Shown: piece after piece, positions 44,039 to 53,455 of the stretch
How the letters are laid out: the number at the start of each line of letters is the position of its first letter
Numbering within the stretch: the stretch's first letter is position 1
Assembly: GCA_947494645.1 (NCBI GenBank)
Contig: CANLVO010000001.1
Location: 372,001-436,000, forward strand
DNA: 64,000 bases
Direction: 5' to 3'
Source: an uncultured Litoreibacter sp.
GTDB taxonomy: Bacteria; Pseudomonadota; Alphaproteobacteria; Rhodobacterales; Rhodobacteraceae
Notes under the pieces: generated by a model
Databases searched by the model: none
Seen by the model: only the letters and a program-made list of their open reading frames with translations
What the model was told of the DNA's origin: nothing
Position numbers and translations under genes: made by a program

Positions 44039-44910
44039 GCGTAGATCCCTTTGTTTTTCGCAGCCCCTTCCATCATGACCTTGGCCTGCGCGGCGCGGAT
44101 TTCTTCATATAGCGCCAAGGCGTCGGGCTCGAAATTTGCCTTGGGGGCAGGGATAAGCCGCGCCCGCCCAGCCGTGTCAGACCCGCGTGCCAGCATCGCG
44201 TCGGTGCGGCCCTCAGAGGGCACCACATCAGGGCGCATATAACGGATCACGGCGGCGATCCGGCGGTCATCAGAAATATTGGGCCCCGACCCGTGGATGG
44301 TCAGCCCGTGATGCAGGCTCATCTGGCCCGGGTGAATTTCGATATTCACCTTGTCCTCATCCGCCACATCCACGGCCACCTCCTGCCCGCGCGACAAAAG
44401 GTTGTTGTCGTCGAACGTGTCCTCATGCGGCAGGATGGCCTGTGTGTGCGATCCGCGCACAAAATCCATGCAGCCAGAGGCAGGCGTGGCGGGTGACAGC
44501 GGCACCCATGCGGTGACCAGCCCGTCAATCGCGCCCAGCCCCCAATAGGTCAGGTCCTGATGCATCGACACGATCTGCGTCGTGCGTGGCTCCTTGATGA
44601 AAAACTCGGCGGCGAAGATCAGGATGTCCGGCCCCAGAATGCCCTCGACCGCGTCCAGCACGCCTTTATGGGTGGCAATCCGGTGCGCCAGCGGCATCAC
44701 GATATTGGCGTTGATCCGTTTGTAGGTGTTGAGCGGCAAAGGCAGGCCTGCGTCGAGCCAGTCGCGCTCAATGGCCTCCAGCTCTGCGCGCATCTCGGCG
44801 GCCTCGGCCGCCTCCATCACCGGCACCGGGAACAAGAACCCGTCCTTCCAATATTGCTTGGTCAGCGGGGCGGGCAGGTGGCCGTTTTCTAGGGTCAATG
44901 ATGCCAGCAC
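44035..44910 (-). CDS. Phytanoyl-CoA dioxygenase-family 2-oxoglutarate oxygenase (PhnY-like)
   Basis: A GTG start at 44910, preceded by AAGGAGG at good spacing, gives 291 residues; the longer frame has no such signal. Fe(II) ligands are His117 and Asp119 (SMHQDLTYWG) and His206 (LTIHGSGPN); a 2-oxoglutarate-binding Arg lies among residues 216-217 or 223. This is the PhyH family. Paired with the HD protein it mirrors PhnY-PhnZ, in which PhnY hydroxylates an aminophosphonate and PhnZ cleaves it. The substrate here is not known. Confidence 0.82.
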   Translation of the reverse strand: MLASLTLENGHLPAPLTKQYWKDGFLFPVPVMEAAEAAEMRAELEAIERDWLDAGLPLPLNTYKRINANIVMPLAHRIATHKGVLDAVEGILGPDILIFAAEFFIKEPRTTQIVSMHQDLTYWGLGAIDGLVTAWVPLSPATPASGCMDFVRGSHTQAILPHEDTFDDNNLLSRGQEVAVDVADEDKVNIEIHPGQMSLHHGLTIHGSGPNISDDRRIAAVIRYMRPDVVPSEGRTDAMLARGSDTAGRARLIPAPKANFEPDALALYEEIRAAQAKVMMEGAAKNKGIYA

Positions 44911-45060
44911 GGGATCGTTCCTCCTTGAGGTGAGCAAACAAAGAATGCGCGTTGCGGTCTTTCCAGAATGCGACACATATCCATGTCGCGAAAGGGCTTG
45001 GGCTTCATCTTGGCAAAAATACCTAAGTCCCGACAGTGGCAATCACGCAAGGACAACGCC

Positions 45061-46254
45061 TTAGTTGCCGGGCCCATCCAGCGTGACCGTTTGTTGCAGG
45101 TCGCGTGTCTTGGGACGCCTGACCCATGGCAGGCGACGAGACCATCCGTCGTGACGGGCCAGCACACTGTCATGCAGCGATTCAGACGGGTCGCGGCCGA
45201 CCTTGCGGGCGCGGCGCTGCAAGAACAGCTTGCCCCACCCGCGAAACGTGCCGACCGAAGGTGCGTTGACGTCAAGCGGGTATCTGGATCGCCAGTCTTC
45301 GGGCAGGGGCAGGCCGCATCGCTCAGCATTGGCCAGCATCCAGACCAGCGGAATATTGGCCAAAGGGCGTGCCGGCTCATACCCGGTCAGATGCCCGCCA
45401 ACATCGCCATGGCTGCCCGCAAACCAGACCTGCTTCAGCGTCCCGGTATAGCCGGGTTCATTGTCCCACAGGACCGGAGAAAACGCGTTGCGGGTCTCGT
45501 TCAGCGCGAGGGCCTGAAAGCCGTGACGGACCGTGTCGCCCAGATGATGGCTGTGAAACCCATGCTCAACCGGGGACAGGCGCCACAAGACAGGGGCGCG
45601 GAACCCCAGGGCGCGCACGGTGTCCCACACGCCCACCATTTCCACGGGCGCGTCGTCGTAGCAATGCACCGCGCTGAAGGATTTGGCGGCCAGACTGTCG
45701 GGGTCAACGCGGTAATGGCGAAAGGCCTGGCGCACGTTGCGTTCTGTCGCGTTGTCAGCTTTGAGCAAGCCAACCCGGTCGATCACACCCGCAAGCGAAC
45801 GCACCGCATACGCGCCGCGCGAATAGCCGAACAGAAATATCTTGTCGCCGGGGCGGTAGCGCGAGGCGATGAAGCCGTAGGCGCGGCGGATTTGACGGTT
45901 GATGCCCACCCCTGCCAGCACATCAATGGCGCGGCGAAAGCCCTGCCATTGGATCCCGGCCTCGTATTTCAGCGACACCGCCTTGTTCGGCCCCATCTCC
46001 GACAACAGGCGGAACGTTCGCCCGGCATTGGTCTCGAACCCTTCCTCCAGCGAGGACATGGTGCCATCAAGAATGATCACATGGGTGATGGGCTCACGCT
46101 TGCCCGCGCCAGAGGGGTGCAGCGTCTTGTCGCCCGGCCCGAAGCCCGCGAGATGTTTGAGGCTGTTGGACATGGACAACCCATGGCCGAGCAGTCTTTT
46201 CATCAGCTTAGGCAGGCGCACGGTCAAACTTCCCTTTGGCAACGCGTTACGCAT
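45061..46254 (-). CDS. DUF2235 alpha/beta-hydrolase-like protein
   Basis: A 397-residue protein of the DUF2235 (uncharacterised alpha/beta hydrolase, Tle1-like) group. The nucleophile elbow is FLFGYSRGAYAVRSLAGVI, the early conserved Asp is in HVIILDGTMSS, and GVWDTVRALG and WFAGSHGDVGGH provide the acid/His region. Members are lipases or phospholipases, some of them type VI effectors; no VgrG or immunity gene is seen here. Internal ATGs at 46203 and 46173 are possible starts. Confidence 0.82.
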   Translation of the reverse strand: MRNALPKGSLTVRLPKLMKRLLGHGLSMSNSLKHLAGFGPGDKTLHPSGAGKREPITHVIILDGTMSSLEEGFETNAGRTFRLLSEMGPNKAVSLKYEAGIQWQGFRRAIDVLAGVGINRQIRRAYGFIASRYRPGDKIFLFGYSRGAYAVRSLAGVIDRVGLLKADNATERNVRQAFRHYRVDPDSLAAKSFSAVHCYDDAPVEMVGVWDTVRALGFRAPVLWRLSPVEHGFHSHHLGDTVRHGFQALALNETRNAFSPVLWDNEPGYTGTLKQVWFAGSHGDVGGHLTGYEPARPLANIPLVWMLANAERCGLPLPEDWRSRYPLDVNAPSVGTFRGWGKLFLQRRARKVGRDPSESLHDSVLARHDGWSRRLPWVRRPKTRDLQQTVTLDGPGN

Positions 46255-46331
46255 GCCAGATTAGGGCAGCCTTTGCACCATGTCAGCCGTATCTGCGGTA
46301 ACGTTTCCCGTGCGTGATGTGTCACAAATGC

Positions 46332-46763
46332 CTATGAAATGATCGTGGCAAACATCACCGATGCCGCGCCGTAGCCGATCAGCATCTCCAACACCACGAT
46401 GTTCAGGAGCATATTGCGAAACTTGTGGGCCATGGCGGTAATCGCCAGCCCGGCCAGCAGCAGGTGAAAGCCCGACGTGAAGGCCAGCGCGGTGAAGTAG
46501 TAAAATACATCTGGCCCAAAATCCGGCGACATCACCACTTGTGTGTCGACTCGCGCGGCAAAGGACAGGGGCACCAAAATGAGCCCCAAAAGCACGGCCA
46601 GAAATATGGACCATCCGCGCGACCGGGCGGAGTGGTCGCGTGGCGAAATTGGCGGTGGAGTGACCCGTTTGGGCGAGATCTGCGCCTCAGCACTCGGTTG
46701 GGAGGCCGAGCGGGGCTGCTTGTTTATGCGGCTCATGCGTTCTTCAAATGTGATCTGCGTCAT
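46332..46763 (-). CDS. Hypothetical membrane protein, three helices
   Basis: 143 residues: a Pro/Ser-rich cytoplasmic N-terminus (about 1-48), then hydrophobic segments at about 51-70, 89-110 and 118-140. Same strand as the DUF2235 gene, 77 bases upstream of it. No recognised family. Confidence 0.65.
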   Translation of the reverse strand: MTQITFEERMSRINKQPRSASQPSAEAQISPKRVTPPPISPRDHSARSRGWSIFLAVLLGLILVPLSFAARVDTQVVMSPDFGPDVFYYFTALAFTSGFHLLLAGLAITAMAHKFRNMLLNIVVLEMLIGYGAASVMFATIIS

Positions 46764-46914
46764 CGGGCACCTATGGTGGTAAACCGTGCTTAAAAATACT
46801 CCTCAGCAGGTGTAAACCCCGTCTTCGGCCAAAATATGGCCATCCCGCGACACAAGAATTGGCACGCAAGCCTCTGTTTTTATGTCGAGAAATCAGCGAC
46901 CGTCCGGCACTCAC

Positions 46915-49203
46915 CTAGCTCTTGTGCATCCAACCCCAGACCCGGTGTGGCGTGAAGGGCATATCAACATGGCGCACGCCATCTTCCCAAAGCGCGTCCA
47001 GCACGGCGTTCGACACCGCCGCCAAGGCCCCAACCGTTCCTGCCTCGCCGCAGCCTTTCATGCCCAGCACATTGGCAGTGGAGGGCACGCATTCCGTGTG
47101 AAAACCAATCATCGGCACGTCGGCGGCCCGCGGCATCCCGTAATCCATGAACGTGGCGGTCAGAAGCTGGCCGTCCTCATCATAGACCACATGTTCGCTG
47201 ATCGCCTGCCCGATGCCTTGGACCACGCCGCCATGCACCTGACCTTCGGCCAGCATCGGGTTCATCAACACGCCGAAATCATCGACCACGCTGAACTTGT
47301 CCACGCGGGTTTCGCCAGTGTCCGGATCAATCTCGACTTCAGCCACGTGGCAACCATTGGGGAAAGAGCGGCCGGGCAGGGTGGTGGTTTTGCTGGTGGT
47401 CAACAGGGCGCTCTCGCCAGCCGCCGCCGCCGCATCCGCGGCCTCGATCAGCGTCATTACGGTGTTGGAGCCCTCGGCGCGGAATGTGCCGTCTTCAAAG
47501 GCCACCTCCTGCACGCCCAGCTGATCGGCCACGAAAGGTTTGAACCGGTCAATGATCGCCTCAGACGTGGCGCGGATCGCGGTGCCCTGCGTGGTCACTG
47601 AACGCGACCCCCCGGTGCCGCCGCCCTTGGCAATCCGGTCGCTGTCGCCTTGCACGATCTCAACCTTGTCGAGCGGGATGCCGGTGAACTCGTTCAAGAG
47701 CTGCCGGTAGACCGTTTCGTGCCCCTGACCATTGGATTGCGTGCCAACGTAAAGCCGCGCGGTGCCTTCGCCGGTGAACGCGACTCTGGCGGTTTCATCC
47801 GGGTCGCCAAGGATGCTTTCGATGTAATAACAAATCCCTATGCCGCGACGTTTACCCTCCTTGGCGGAGGCCGCCTTGCGGGTCGCAAAGCCTGCCATAT
47901 CGGCGTGGGCCTCGGCGCTGGACAGCACCATGTCGAAATCACCCACGTCGTAGATTTCGCCGGTCACGGTTGTGTAGGGAAATTGATCTTTTGCCACAAA
48001 GTTGCGGCGGCGCAGCTCCAGAGGGTCGACACCCAACTGACGCGCCGCGTGATCCATGGCGCGCTCCAGCTTATAAATCGCCTCGGGCCGCCCCGCGCCG
48101 CGATAGGCGTCGATCTGCGTGGTGTTGGTATAGACGCCTGCGTTGCGGAACCACGCCGTTTTGATGTCATAGGCCCCGGCCAGCACGCGGGACGCCAGAT
48201 CGGACTGAATAAACTGCGCAAAACCGGAGTTGTAGGCGCCCATATTCGACAAAGTATCAACACGGTAGCCGGTGATCTTCAAGTCAGCGTCAAAGGCCAG
48301 CTCCACTACGGAATGCAGGTCCCGGCCTGAATTGTCCGACAACATGGATTCCGTGCGCTCCGCCTGCCAGCGCACCGGCTTGCCCAGCGTGTGCGTTGCA
48401 TGGCCAACCATGAAATATTCAGGGTAATCAAAGGCTTTCATGCCGAAGCCGCCACCAACGTCGGGCGTGGTGACATGCACGTCCTCCTTGCTCAGCCCCA
48501 GTGTCGAAGCCAACGAGCCCTTCAACCCCCAGACGCCTTGCCCGCTATAGGCCATGTGCAGCCGGCCTTCAGTCATCTCCGCAAAACAGCCGCGCGTCTC
48601 CATCGCGTTGGCGATGATGCGGTTGTCTGCAACCTCTAGCCGGGTGGTGTGCGTCGCGTTGGCGAAGGCGGCCTCCGTCGCGTCTTTGTTGCCCACAGCC
48701 CAGTCATAGGCGACATTGTCCGGCGCCTCCGGATGGATCGCTGGTCCGCCGGGCTGCAACCCCATCGAGGTTTCCAAGTCGTCATAGTCAAACATCACCA
48801 GATCGGCAGCATCCTTGGCCTGCGCCAGCGTTTCCGCCACGATGAAGACCAGCGGCTCGCCCACAAACCGCACCCGCCCAGTGGCCAGGATAGGCCGCGT
48901 CGGGGCCGCGCCCTTCGTGCCGTCCTGATTGTCGATGATGGAGGCCCCCATCTCGTTCTTGCCCCCCGCCGCCGTGAAGCTGTCGGCGGTCAAAACCATA
49001 TGCACGCCCTCGGCCTCCGCCGCGTCGGATACATCCAGCTCGGTGATCTCAGCATGGGCCACTGAGGAGCGCAGCACATAGCCATAAAGCGCCCCCTCAG
49101 GCGCAGCATCATCCACATAAGAGCCAGTGCCGGTCAGAAACCGCGTATCCTCCATCCGGCGCACAGGCTGGGAGGTTCCAAATTTCGAGGCATGCTGGTT
49201 CAT
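46915..49203 (-). CDS. Aerobic CO dehydrogenase large-subunit-like protein, type II
   Basis: Start at 49203 (MNQHASKFGTSQ) with AAGGAGC upstream; 762 residues. Xanthine dehydrogenase-superfamily molybdopterin subunit with GGGFGMK at 250-256 and a C-terminal Glu in GCGEAGTVGAL. The active-site loop is AYRGAGR at 366-372, the type II (BMS/OMP) form, not the AYxCSFR loop of true CO dehydrogenase. No FAD or [2Fe-2S] subunit gene is adjacent, so it must pair with subunits encoded elsewhere. Substrate unknown. Confidence 0.88.
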   Translation of the reverse strand: MNQHASKFGTSQPVRRMEDTRFLTGTGSYVDDAAPEGALYGYVLRSSVAHAEITELDVSDAAEAEGVHMVLTADSFTAAGGKNEMGASIIDNQDGTKGAAPTRPILATGRVRFVGEPLVFIVAETLAQAKDAADLVMFDYDDLETSMGLQPGGPAIHPEAPDNVAYDWAVGNKDATEAAFANATHTTRLEVADNRIIANAMETRGCFAEMTEGRLHMAYSGQGVWGLKGSLASTLGLSKEDVHVTTPDVGGGFGMKAFDYPEYFMVGHATHTLGKPVRWQAERTESMLSDNSGRDLHSVVELAFDADLKITGYRVDTLSNMGAYNSGFAQFIQSDLASRVLAGAYDIKTAWFRNAGVYTNTTQIDAYRGAGRPEAIYKLERAMDHAARQLGVDPLELRRRNFVAKDQFPYTTVTGEIYDVGDFDMVLSSAEAHADMAGFATRKAASAKEGKRRGIGICYYIESILGDPDETARVAFTGEGTARLYVGTQSNGQGHETVYRQLLNEFTGIPLDKVEIVQGDSDRIAKGGGTGGSRSVTTQGTAIRATSEAIIDRFKPFVADQLGVQEVAFEDGTFRAEGSNTVMTLIEAADAAAAAGESALLTTSKTTTLPGRSFPNGCHVAEVEIDPDTGETRVDKFSVVDDFGVLMNPMLAEGQVHGGVVQGIGQAISEHVVYDEDGQLLTATFMDYGMPRAADVPMIGFHTECVPSTANVLGMKGCGEAGTVGALAAVSNAVLDALWEDGVRHVDMPFTPHRVWGWMHKS

Positions 49204-49342
49204 CGCGTGGGCTCCTTCTTGCGTGCAGCAGACAGTAGCGGGCGGCGCGGGGCTGTCCAGACAAATGCGGCGCACGGGCCCCGGTGACAGGGTTTCGCGC
49301 CGCATGCTAGGCTCGGACAACGCTTCTCGAAGGACCATTCTC

Positions 49343-50179
49343 ATGTCGGACACCTTGCGGCTCTGCCTTGCGCAAATGACCTCGTCGAACCGCTACGCGC
49401 CCAACATCGCCTTTGTCGAGGACGCCGCCGCCCATGCCGCACGTGAAGGCTGCGATCTGCTGGCGCTGCCGGAGGTCTCCGGCCTGATGACGCTGACCCC
49501 CGAGGACCCGGAGGCCCCCATCGGCGCGGCAAAGGACAACCCGTTCATCACCGCCTGCAAGAGGCTGGCGAAAGAGCACGGGCTGTGGATACATGCCGGG
49601 TCTTCGCCGGTCACGGGGCCGCAGGAAAAAACCGGTGGGCGCTTCTACAACCACTCCGACCTGATCAACCCCGACGGCCAAGCCGTTGCGTCCTATAACA
49701 AAATTCATCTCTTCGACATCCAGCTGGAGGGCAAGCCGCCTACGGGCGAGTCGCAGCGCTACGCCCCCGGTGACGCGGCGACGCTGGCGCAGACCCCGTG
49801 GGGGCCGTGGGGCCTCAGCATCTGTTATGACCTGCGCTTCCCGCATCTCTATCGTGGCTATGCGCAGGCAAGCGCAGGCGTGCTCTTTGTCCCTTCCGCT
49901 TTCACCGTGCCGACCGGGGAGGCCCATTGGCATGTGCTGCTGCGTGCCCGCGCGATCGAGAACGGCGCTTTCGTCATCGCCTCAGCACAGGTGGGTCACC
50001 ACGATGACGGGCGCAAAACCTATGGCCATGCCTTGGTGGTCGACCCGTGGGGCGAGGTCATCTGCGACATGGGCGGGGACGCGCCGGGTTTGGCGGTGGT
50101 AGACCTAGACCTGAGCCAGATTGCCCGCACCCGCCGCCAAATCCCTGCCCTGACGCATGACAGGCCCTACAAAAGCTAA
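49343..50179 (+). CDS. Nitrilase-superfamily carbon-nitrogen hydrolase
   Basis: Start at 49343 (MSDTLRLCLAQMTSS); 278 residues. The Glu-Lys-Cys triad is visible in LLALPEVSGL, SYNKIHLFDI and SICYDLRFPHLYRG. The fold and TVPTGEAHWHVLLRARAIENG match the Nit-type amidases (Nit1/YafV-like, including deaminated-glutathione amidase). Likely a metabolite-repair or amide-cleaving enzyme in the cytoplasm. It converges with hrpB, overlapping it by four bases. Confidence 0.9.
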   Translation: MSDTLRLCLAQMTSSNRYAPNIAFVEDAAAHAAREGCDLLALPEVSGLMTLTPEDPEAPIGAAKDNPFITACKRLAKEHGLWIHAGSSPVTGPQEKTGGRFYNHSDLINPDGQAVASYNKIHLFDIQLEGKPPTGESQRYAPGDAATLAQTPWGPWGLSICYDLRFPHLYRGYAQASAGVLFVPSAFTVPTGEAHWHVLLRARAIENGAFVIASAQVGHHDDGRKTYGHALVVDPWGEVICDMGGDAPGLAVVDLDLSQIARTRRQIPALTHDRPYKS

Positions 50180-52560
50180 GTCCTGCGGGACTTTGCTCGC
50201 ACCGTCGGCTCTGCCTGCGTCGGGTCTTCCGGCCAAGGGTGCTTGGGATACCTCCCACGCATATCCTTGCGCACATCGGCATAGGAATTGGTCCAAAACC
50301 CCGGCAGGTCCCGCGTCACTTGCACCGGCTTTTGCCCCGGCGACAGAAGCGTGATTTTCAACGGAACGCGATCCGGCCCCACAGTGGGGTGGATTGTGCA
50401 GCCAAACATCTCCTGCAGCCGCACCGCGATGCCCGGCACGTCCTCAGAGTAATCGACTGCCGCTTTGCGCCCCAAAGGCGTGGTGATGGAGGCGGGCACC
50501 AGGTGGTCCAACTGCTGCTGTGTCTCCCAGTCGAGGCTGTTCCTCAACGCCTGCGCCACATCGACCGTTTTCAGCTCTGCCGCCGTTTTGAGCCCCGTAA
50601 GATAAGGGGCCAGCCAATGCTCCAAACTGTCCAAGAGGCCTGCGTCGGACCAGTCAACGGTCTCGCCCAGATACTGCCCCCGCGCCCGCAGCAGCGACGC
50701 GGGCTTTGACCAGTTCAACGCGCCCAAGCCAAGGTCCCGCACACCGTCAAGCAAAGCCCGCGTCACCGCATCTGGGTCGGGGTCCGGCAACAGCCTGTCT
50801 TCCAATGCCAACGCGCCAAACCGCTCTTGTTTGCGGGTCAACACGCGGCCCTCACGCCGCGACCAGGCGCAGACGTCATGCCACGCGATCTGGTCGTCAA
50901 ACAGCCCGCGCAGCTCTGCGTCGTTCAGCACGGCGGCGGCCCGGACCCGCGCCTCTCGCGTGTCGCCGTCCAGATCAGCCACGGCCAGCAGCCGCTGCCC
51001 TGCCAGCGGATCGTCTCCCGGCACCACCGCGCCCTTGCCGCCTGAAAGATGAAACCGCGCGTCGCCGCCCTTACGCCGCAGCGCAATCCGGTCGGGATAG
51101 GCCAGCGCCACCATCTCGCCGGTACTGCGATCAGGCCCTTTTGAGAACTGCGCCAACCGCTTCGCTTCCGCCTTGATTTCATGGGGCAGGGGGCCGCGCA
51201 TGCGCTGGCCAAGATCAAGGCTTTGCGCAGGTCCGGGCCGCGCCGCCAGAACTGCCGCCAGTTGCGCGGCTCCAGCGCCAGAGCGGCTCAGCATATGGCC
51301 CAATCGAGGGTGCAGCGGCAAGCGCGCGAGCGCGCGGCCATGCGGCGTGACCCGCCCATCTGCATCCAAGGCACCAAGCATGCGCAGGACATCCCGCGCA
51401 TTGGCCAAAGCGCCCTCAGGCGGTTGGGTCAGCAGCGCCAAATCCGCAGGCTCCGCGCCCCAGGCCGCCAAATCCAACGCGAGCCCCGCCAAATCTGCCG
51501 TCTCGATCTCCGGCGGCGCGAACGCGGCCATCGCGCCCTCTTCGGCGCGGGTCCACAGCCGGTAGCACAGCCCTTCAGCCACCCGCCCAGCGCGGCCCTG
51601 CCGCTGTGTGGCCTCCGCCTTTGAGGCACGTTCCGTCACCAGCCGCGACATGCCAGAGCCCGGATCGTATCGCGCCCGCCGCGCCAGCCCCGCATCCACC
51701 ACAGCCCGGACGTCTTCGATGGTCAACGATGTCTCCGCAATGGCCGTCGCCAACACAACCTTGCGCCGTCCCTTAGGCGCGGGCGCAATGGCGGCGCGTT
51801 GCTCGGCATAAGGCATTGCGCCGTAAAGTGGCCTGATATCCACGTCCGTTGGGGTCTTCAGCGCGCCCGCCACCCGCCGAATTTCGCCTGCCCCGGGCAG
51901 AAACGCCAGCACAGAGCCCGTGCTCTCCCCCAAAGCTCGCTCAATCAGGCTGGCCATATCCACCTCTAGCCGCGCCCCCGGCCTGCGCGGCCGCTCCAGC
52001 CAGCGGGTTTCCACTTCAAAGCTGCGCCCCTCCGAGGTCACCACCGGCGCGCCGCCCAAAAGCGCCGCGACCGGTGCCGCGTCCAACGTGGCCGACATGA
52101 CCAGCACCTGAAGATCATCGCGCAACGCGGCCCGCGCTTCCCAGACCAGCGCCAGCCCCAGATCGCCGTTGAGGGAGCGCTCGTGAAACTCGTCAAACAC
52201 CACGCATCCCACGCCGGGCAGCTCCGCATCGGCCTGCACCATCCGCGTCAGCACGCCCTCTGTCACCACCTCGATCCGTGTCGCACTCGAGACCTTGCTC
52301 TCGCCCCGTATCCGGTAACCCACGCGCCCGCCCACAGGCTCGCCCAGCAGCGCGGCCATCCGCTCTGCCGCCGCACGCGCGGCCAGACGGCGCGGCTCCA
52401 ACATGATCAAGCGGTCTTGAAACACGCCCGCCTCCAGCAAAGCCAGCGGCACACGGGTTGTCTTGCCCGCGCCCGGAGGCGCTTGCAGCACACAAACCCC
52501 GCCCGCACGCATCCGCGCGACCAGCTGGGGCAGCACCTCTTCGATTGGCAGATCACTCAT
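50176..52560 (-). CDS. hrpB: ATP-dependent helicase HrpB
   Basis: Start at 52560 (MSDLPIEEVLPQL); 794 residues. DEAH/RHA-type helicase: Walker A in APPGAGKTTRVPLALL, motif II in VVFDEFHERSLNGDLG (DEFH in place of DEAH), motif III MSATLD, motif VI QRQGRAGR. The HrpB-specific C-terminal domain follows. An RNA helicase-like protein of uncertain task in most bacteria. Confidence 0.93.
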   Translation of the reverse strand: MSDLPIEEVLPQLVARMRAGGVCVLQAPPGAGKTTRVPLALLEAGVFQDRLIMLEPRRLAARAAAERMAALLGEPVGGRVGYRIRGESKVSSATRIEVVTEGVLTRMVQADAELPGVGCVVFDEFHERSLNGDLGLALVWEARAALRDDLQVLVMSATLDAAPVAALLGGAPVVTSEGRSFEVETRWLERPRRPGARLEVDMASLIERALGESTGSVLAFLPGAGEIRRVAGALKTPTDVDIRPLYGAMPYAEQRAAIAPAPKGRRKVVLATAIAETSLTIEDVRAVVDAGLARRARYDPGSGMSRLVTERASKAEATQRQGRAGRVAEGLCYRLWTRAEEGAMAAFAPPEIETADLAGLALDLAAWGAEPADLALLTQPPEGALANARDVLRMLGALDADGRVTPHGRALARLPLHPRLGHMLSRSGAGAAQLAAVLAARPGPAQSLDLGQRMRGPLPHEIKAEAKRLAQFSKGPDRSTGEMVALAYPDRIALRRKGGDARFHLSGGKGAVVPGDDPLAGQRLLAVADLDGDTREARVRAAAVLNDAELRGLFDDQIAWHDVCAWSRREGRVLTRKQERFGALALEDRLLPDPDPDAVTRALLDGVRDLGLGALNWSKPASLLRARGQYLGETVDWSDAGLLDSLEHWLAPYLTGLKTAAELKTVDVAQALRNSLDWETQQQLDHLVPASITTPLGRKAAVDYSEDVPGIAVRLQEMFGCTIHPTVGPDRVPLKITLLSPGQKPVQVTRDLPGFWTNSYADVRKDMRGRYPKHPWPEDPTQAEPTVRAKSRRT

Positions 52561-52638
52561 CGCGCCCACGGCTATCAAACCCGGGCAGACCCGTCACCTT
52601 CCCATGTTCGGAAATATCCTCGCCGAAGGCATAAAATC

Positions 52639-53340
52639 CTAACGGCGGGTCATCGTCGCGTTGCCGTAAAGCGTCTGGGTGATGACTTTCTCGACGCGGT
52701 AACGCCCATCCGCGGTTTTGGCGTAAAACAGGTTGAACGGGAACCGCGTTTTCTCCGCCATATCTTCCGCCGAGAACCCTTTCAGCCGCCGATACTCGCC
52801 GTCGCATCTGATCATCCCGCCCTCGTCCCGAGGGTTGGCCAGCCGCACTTGCGAGCGACGCTTGCCGTCAAACATCTGCACATTGAGCTTGCAGACCTCT
52901 TCGGCATTCACATCACGAAACGCCGCATAAATCGCGGTCTGAGGGTCCACAGTGCCTTTCTGCGTGGCCGGGTTCAGTGTGCCGGTCTCGCCCGCCACCA
53001 CGCGCGGCACGCCGCCTGAATAGGTCATTGTCGTCTTCGACTTGCGCTTGCCCGTGTCAGCATTCTCGTCATAGCGGCTGGGTTGGAACCGGGCCCCATC
53101 CACGCGGCCTTTCGCTGCCGCCGTGTATTTCAGCCGCGCCACCAGCCCGACCAGCCCGCCGGATTGCAGCACACCGGTGGTCGAATAGCTGCCGGACTGC
53201 TCGGTGCCCTTCACCGTCAGCGTGCCTGCGTTGATGCCCCGGATGGCCACGTTGAACACCGCATTGGTGCTGCCATCGGCCCAAACTGGCGCGCCCCAAA
53301 GCCCCGCGATCATCGCCAAAACGGTAAAGCTGCGTGTCAT
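52639..53340 (-). CDS. DUF3108 family secreted protein
   Basis: Start at 53340 (MTRSFTVLAMIAG); 233 residues with a signal peptide cleaved near VWA. The mature part is beta-rich with YSTTGVLQSGGLVGLV and KSKTTMTYSGGVP, typical of the DUF3108 outer-membrane/periplasmic family. Function unknown. Divergent from meaB. Confidence 0.75.
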   Translation of the reverse strand: MTRSFTVLAMIAGLWGAPVWADGSTNAVFNVAIRGINAGTLTVKGTEQSGSYSTTGVLQSGGLVGLVARLKYTAAAKGRVDGARFQPSRYDENADTGKRKSKTTMTYSGGVPRVVAGETGTLNPATQKGTVDPQTAIYAAFRDVNAEEVCKLNVQMFDGKRRSQVRLANPRDEGGMIRCDGEYRRLKGFSAEDMAEKTRFPFNLFYAKTADGRYRVEKVITQTLYGNATMTRR

Positions 53341-53455
53341 CCTATCACCTCGCAAATGCAATTCGTGCTTGCCCCTTTATATTGGGGCTTCCAAAAAGGG
53401 TCACCAGCCCCCTACCGGATCCGGGGGCGATTGACAGGCGAAAGACCGCGCAGCA

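Noticed and set aside
45061-46254. Type VI secretion effector call for the DUF2235 protein
   Set aside because: No VgrG, PAAR, chaperone or immunity gene is adjacent, so only the general hydrolase family is supported.
46915-49203. True aerobic CO dehydrogenase large subunit
   Set aside because: The active-site loop is AYRGAGR, not the AYxCSFR loop of form I enzymes, and no CoxS/CoxM genes adjoin.
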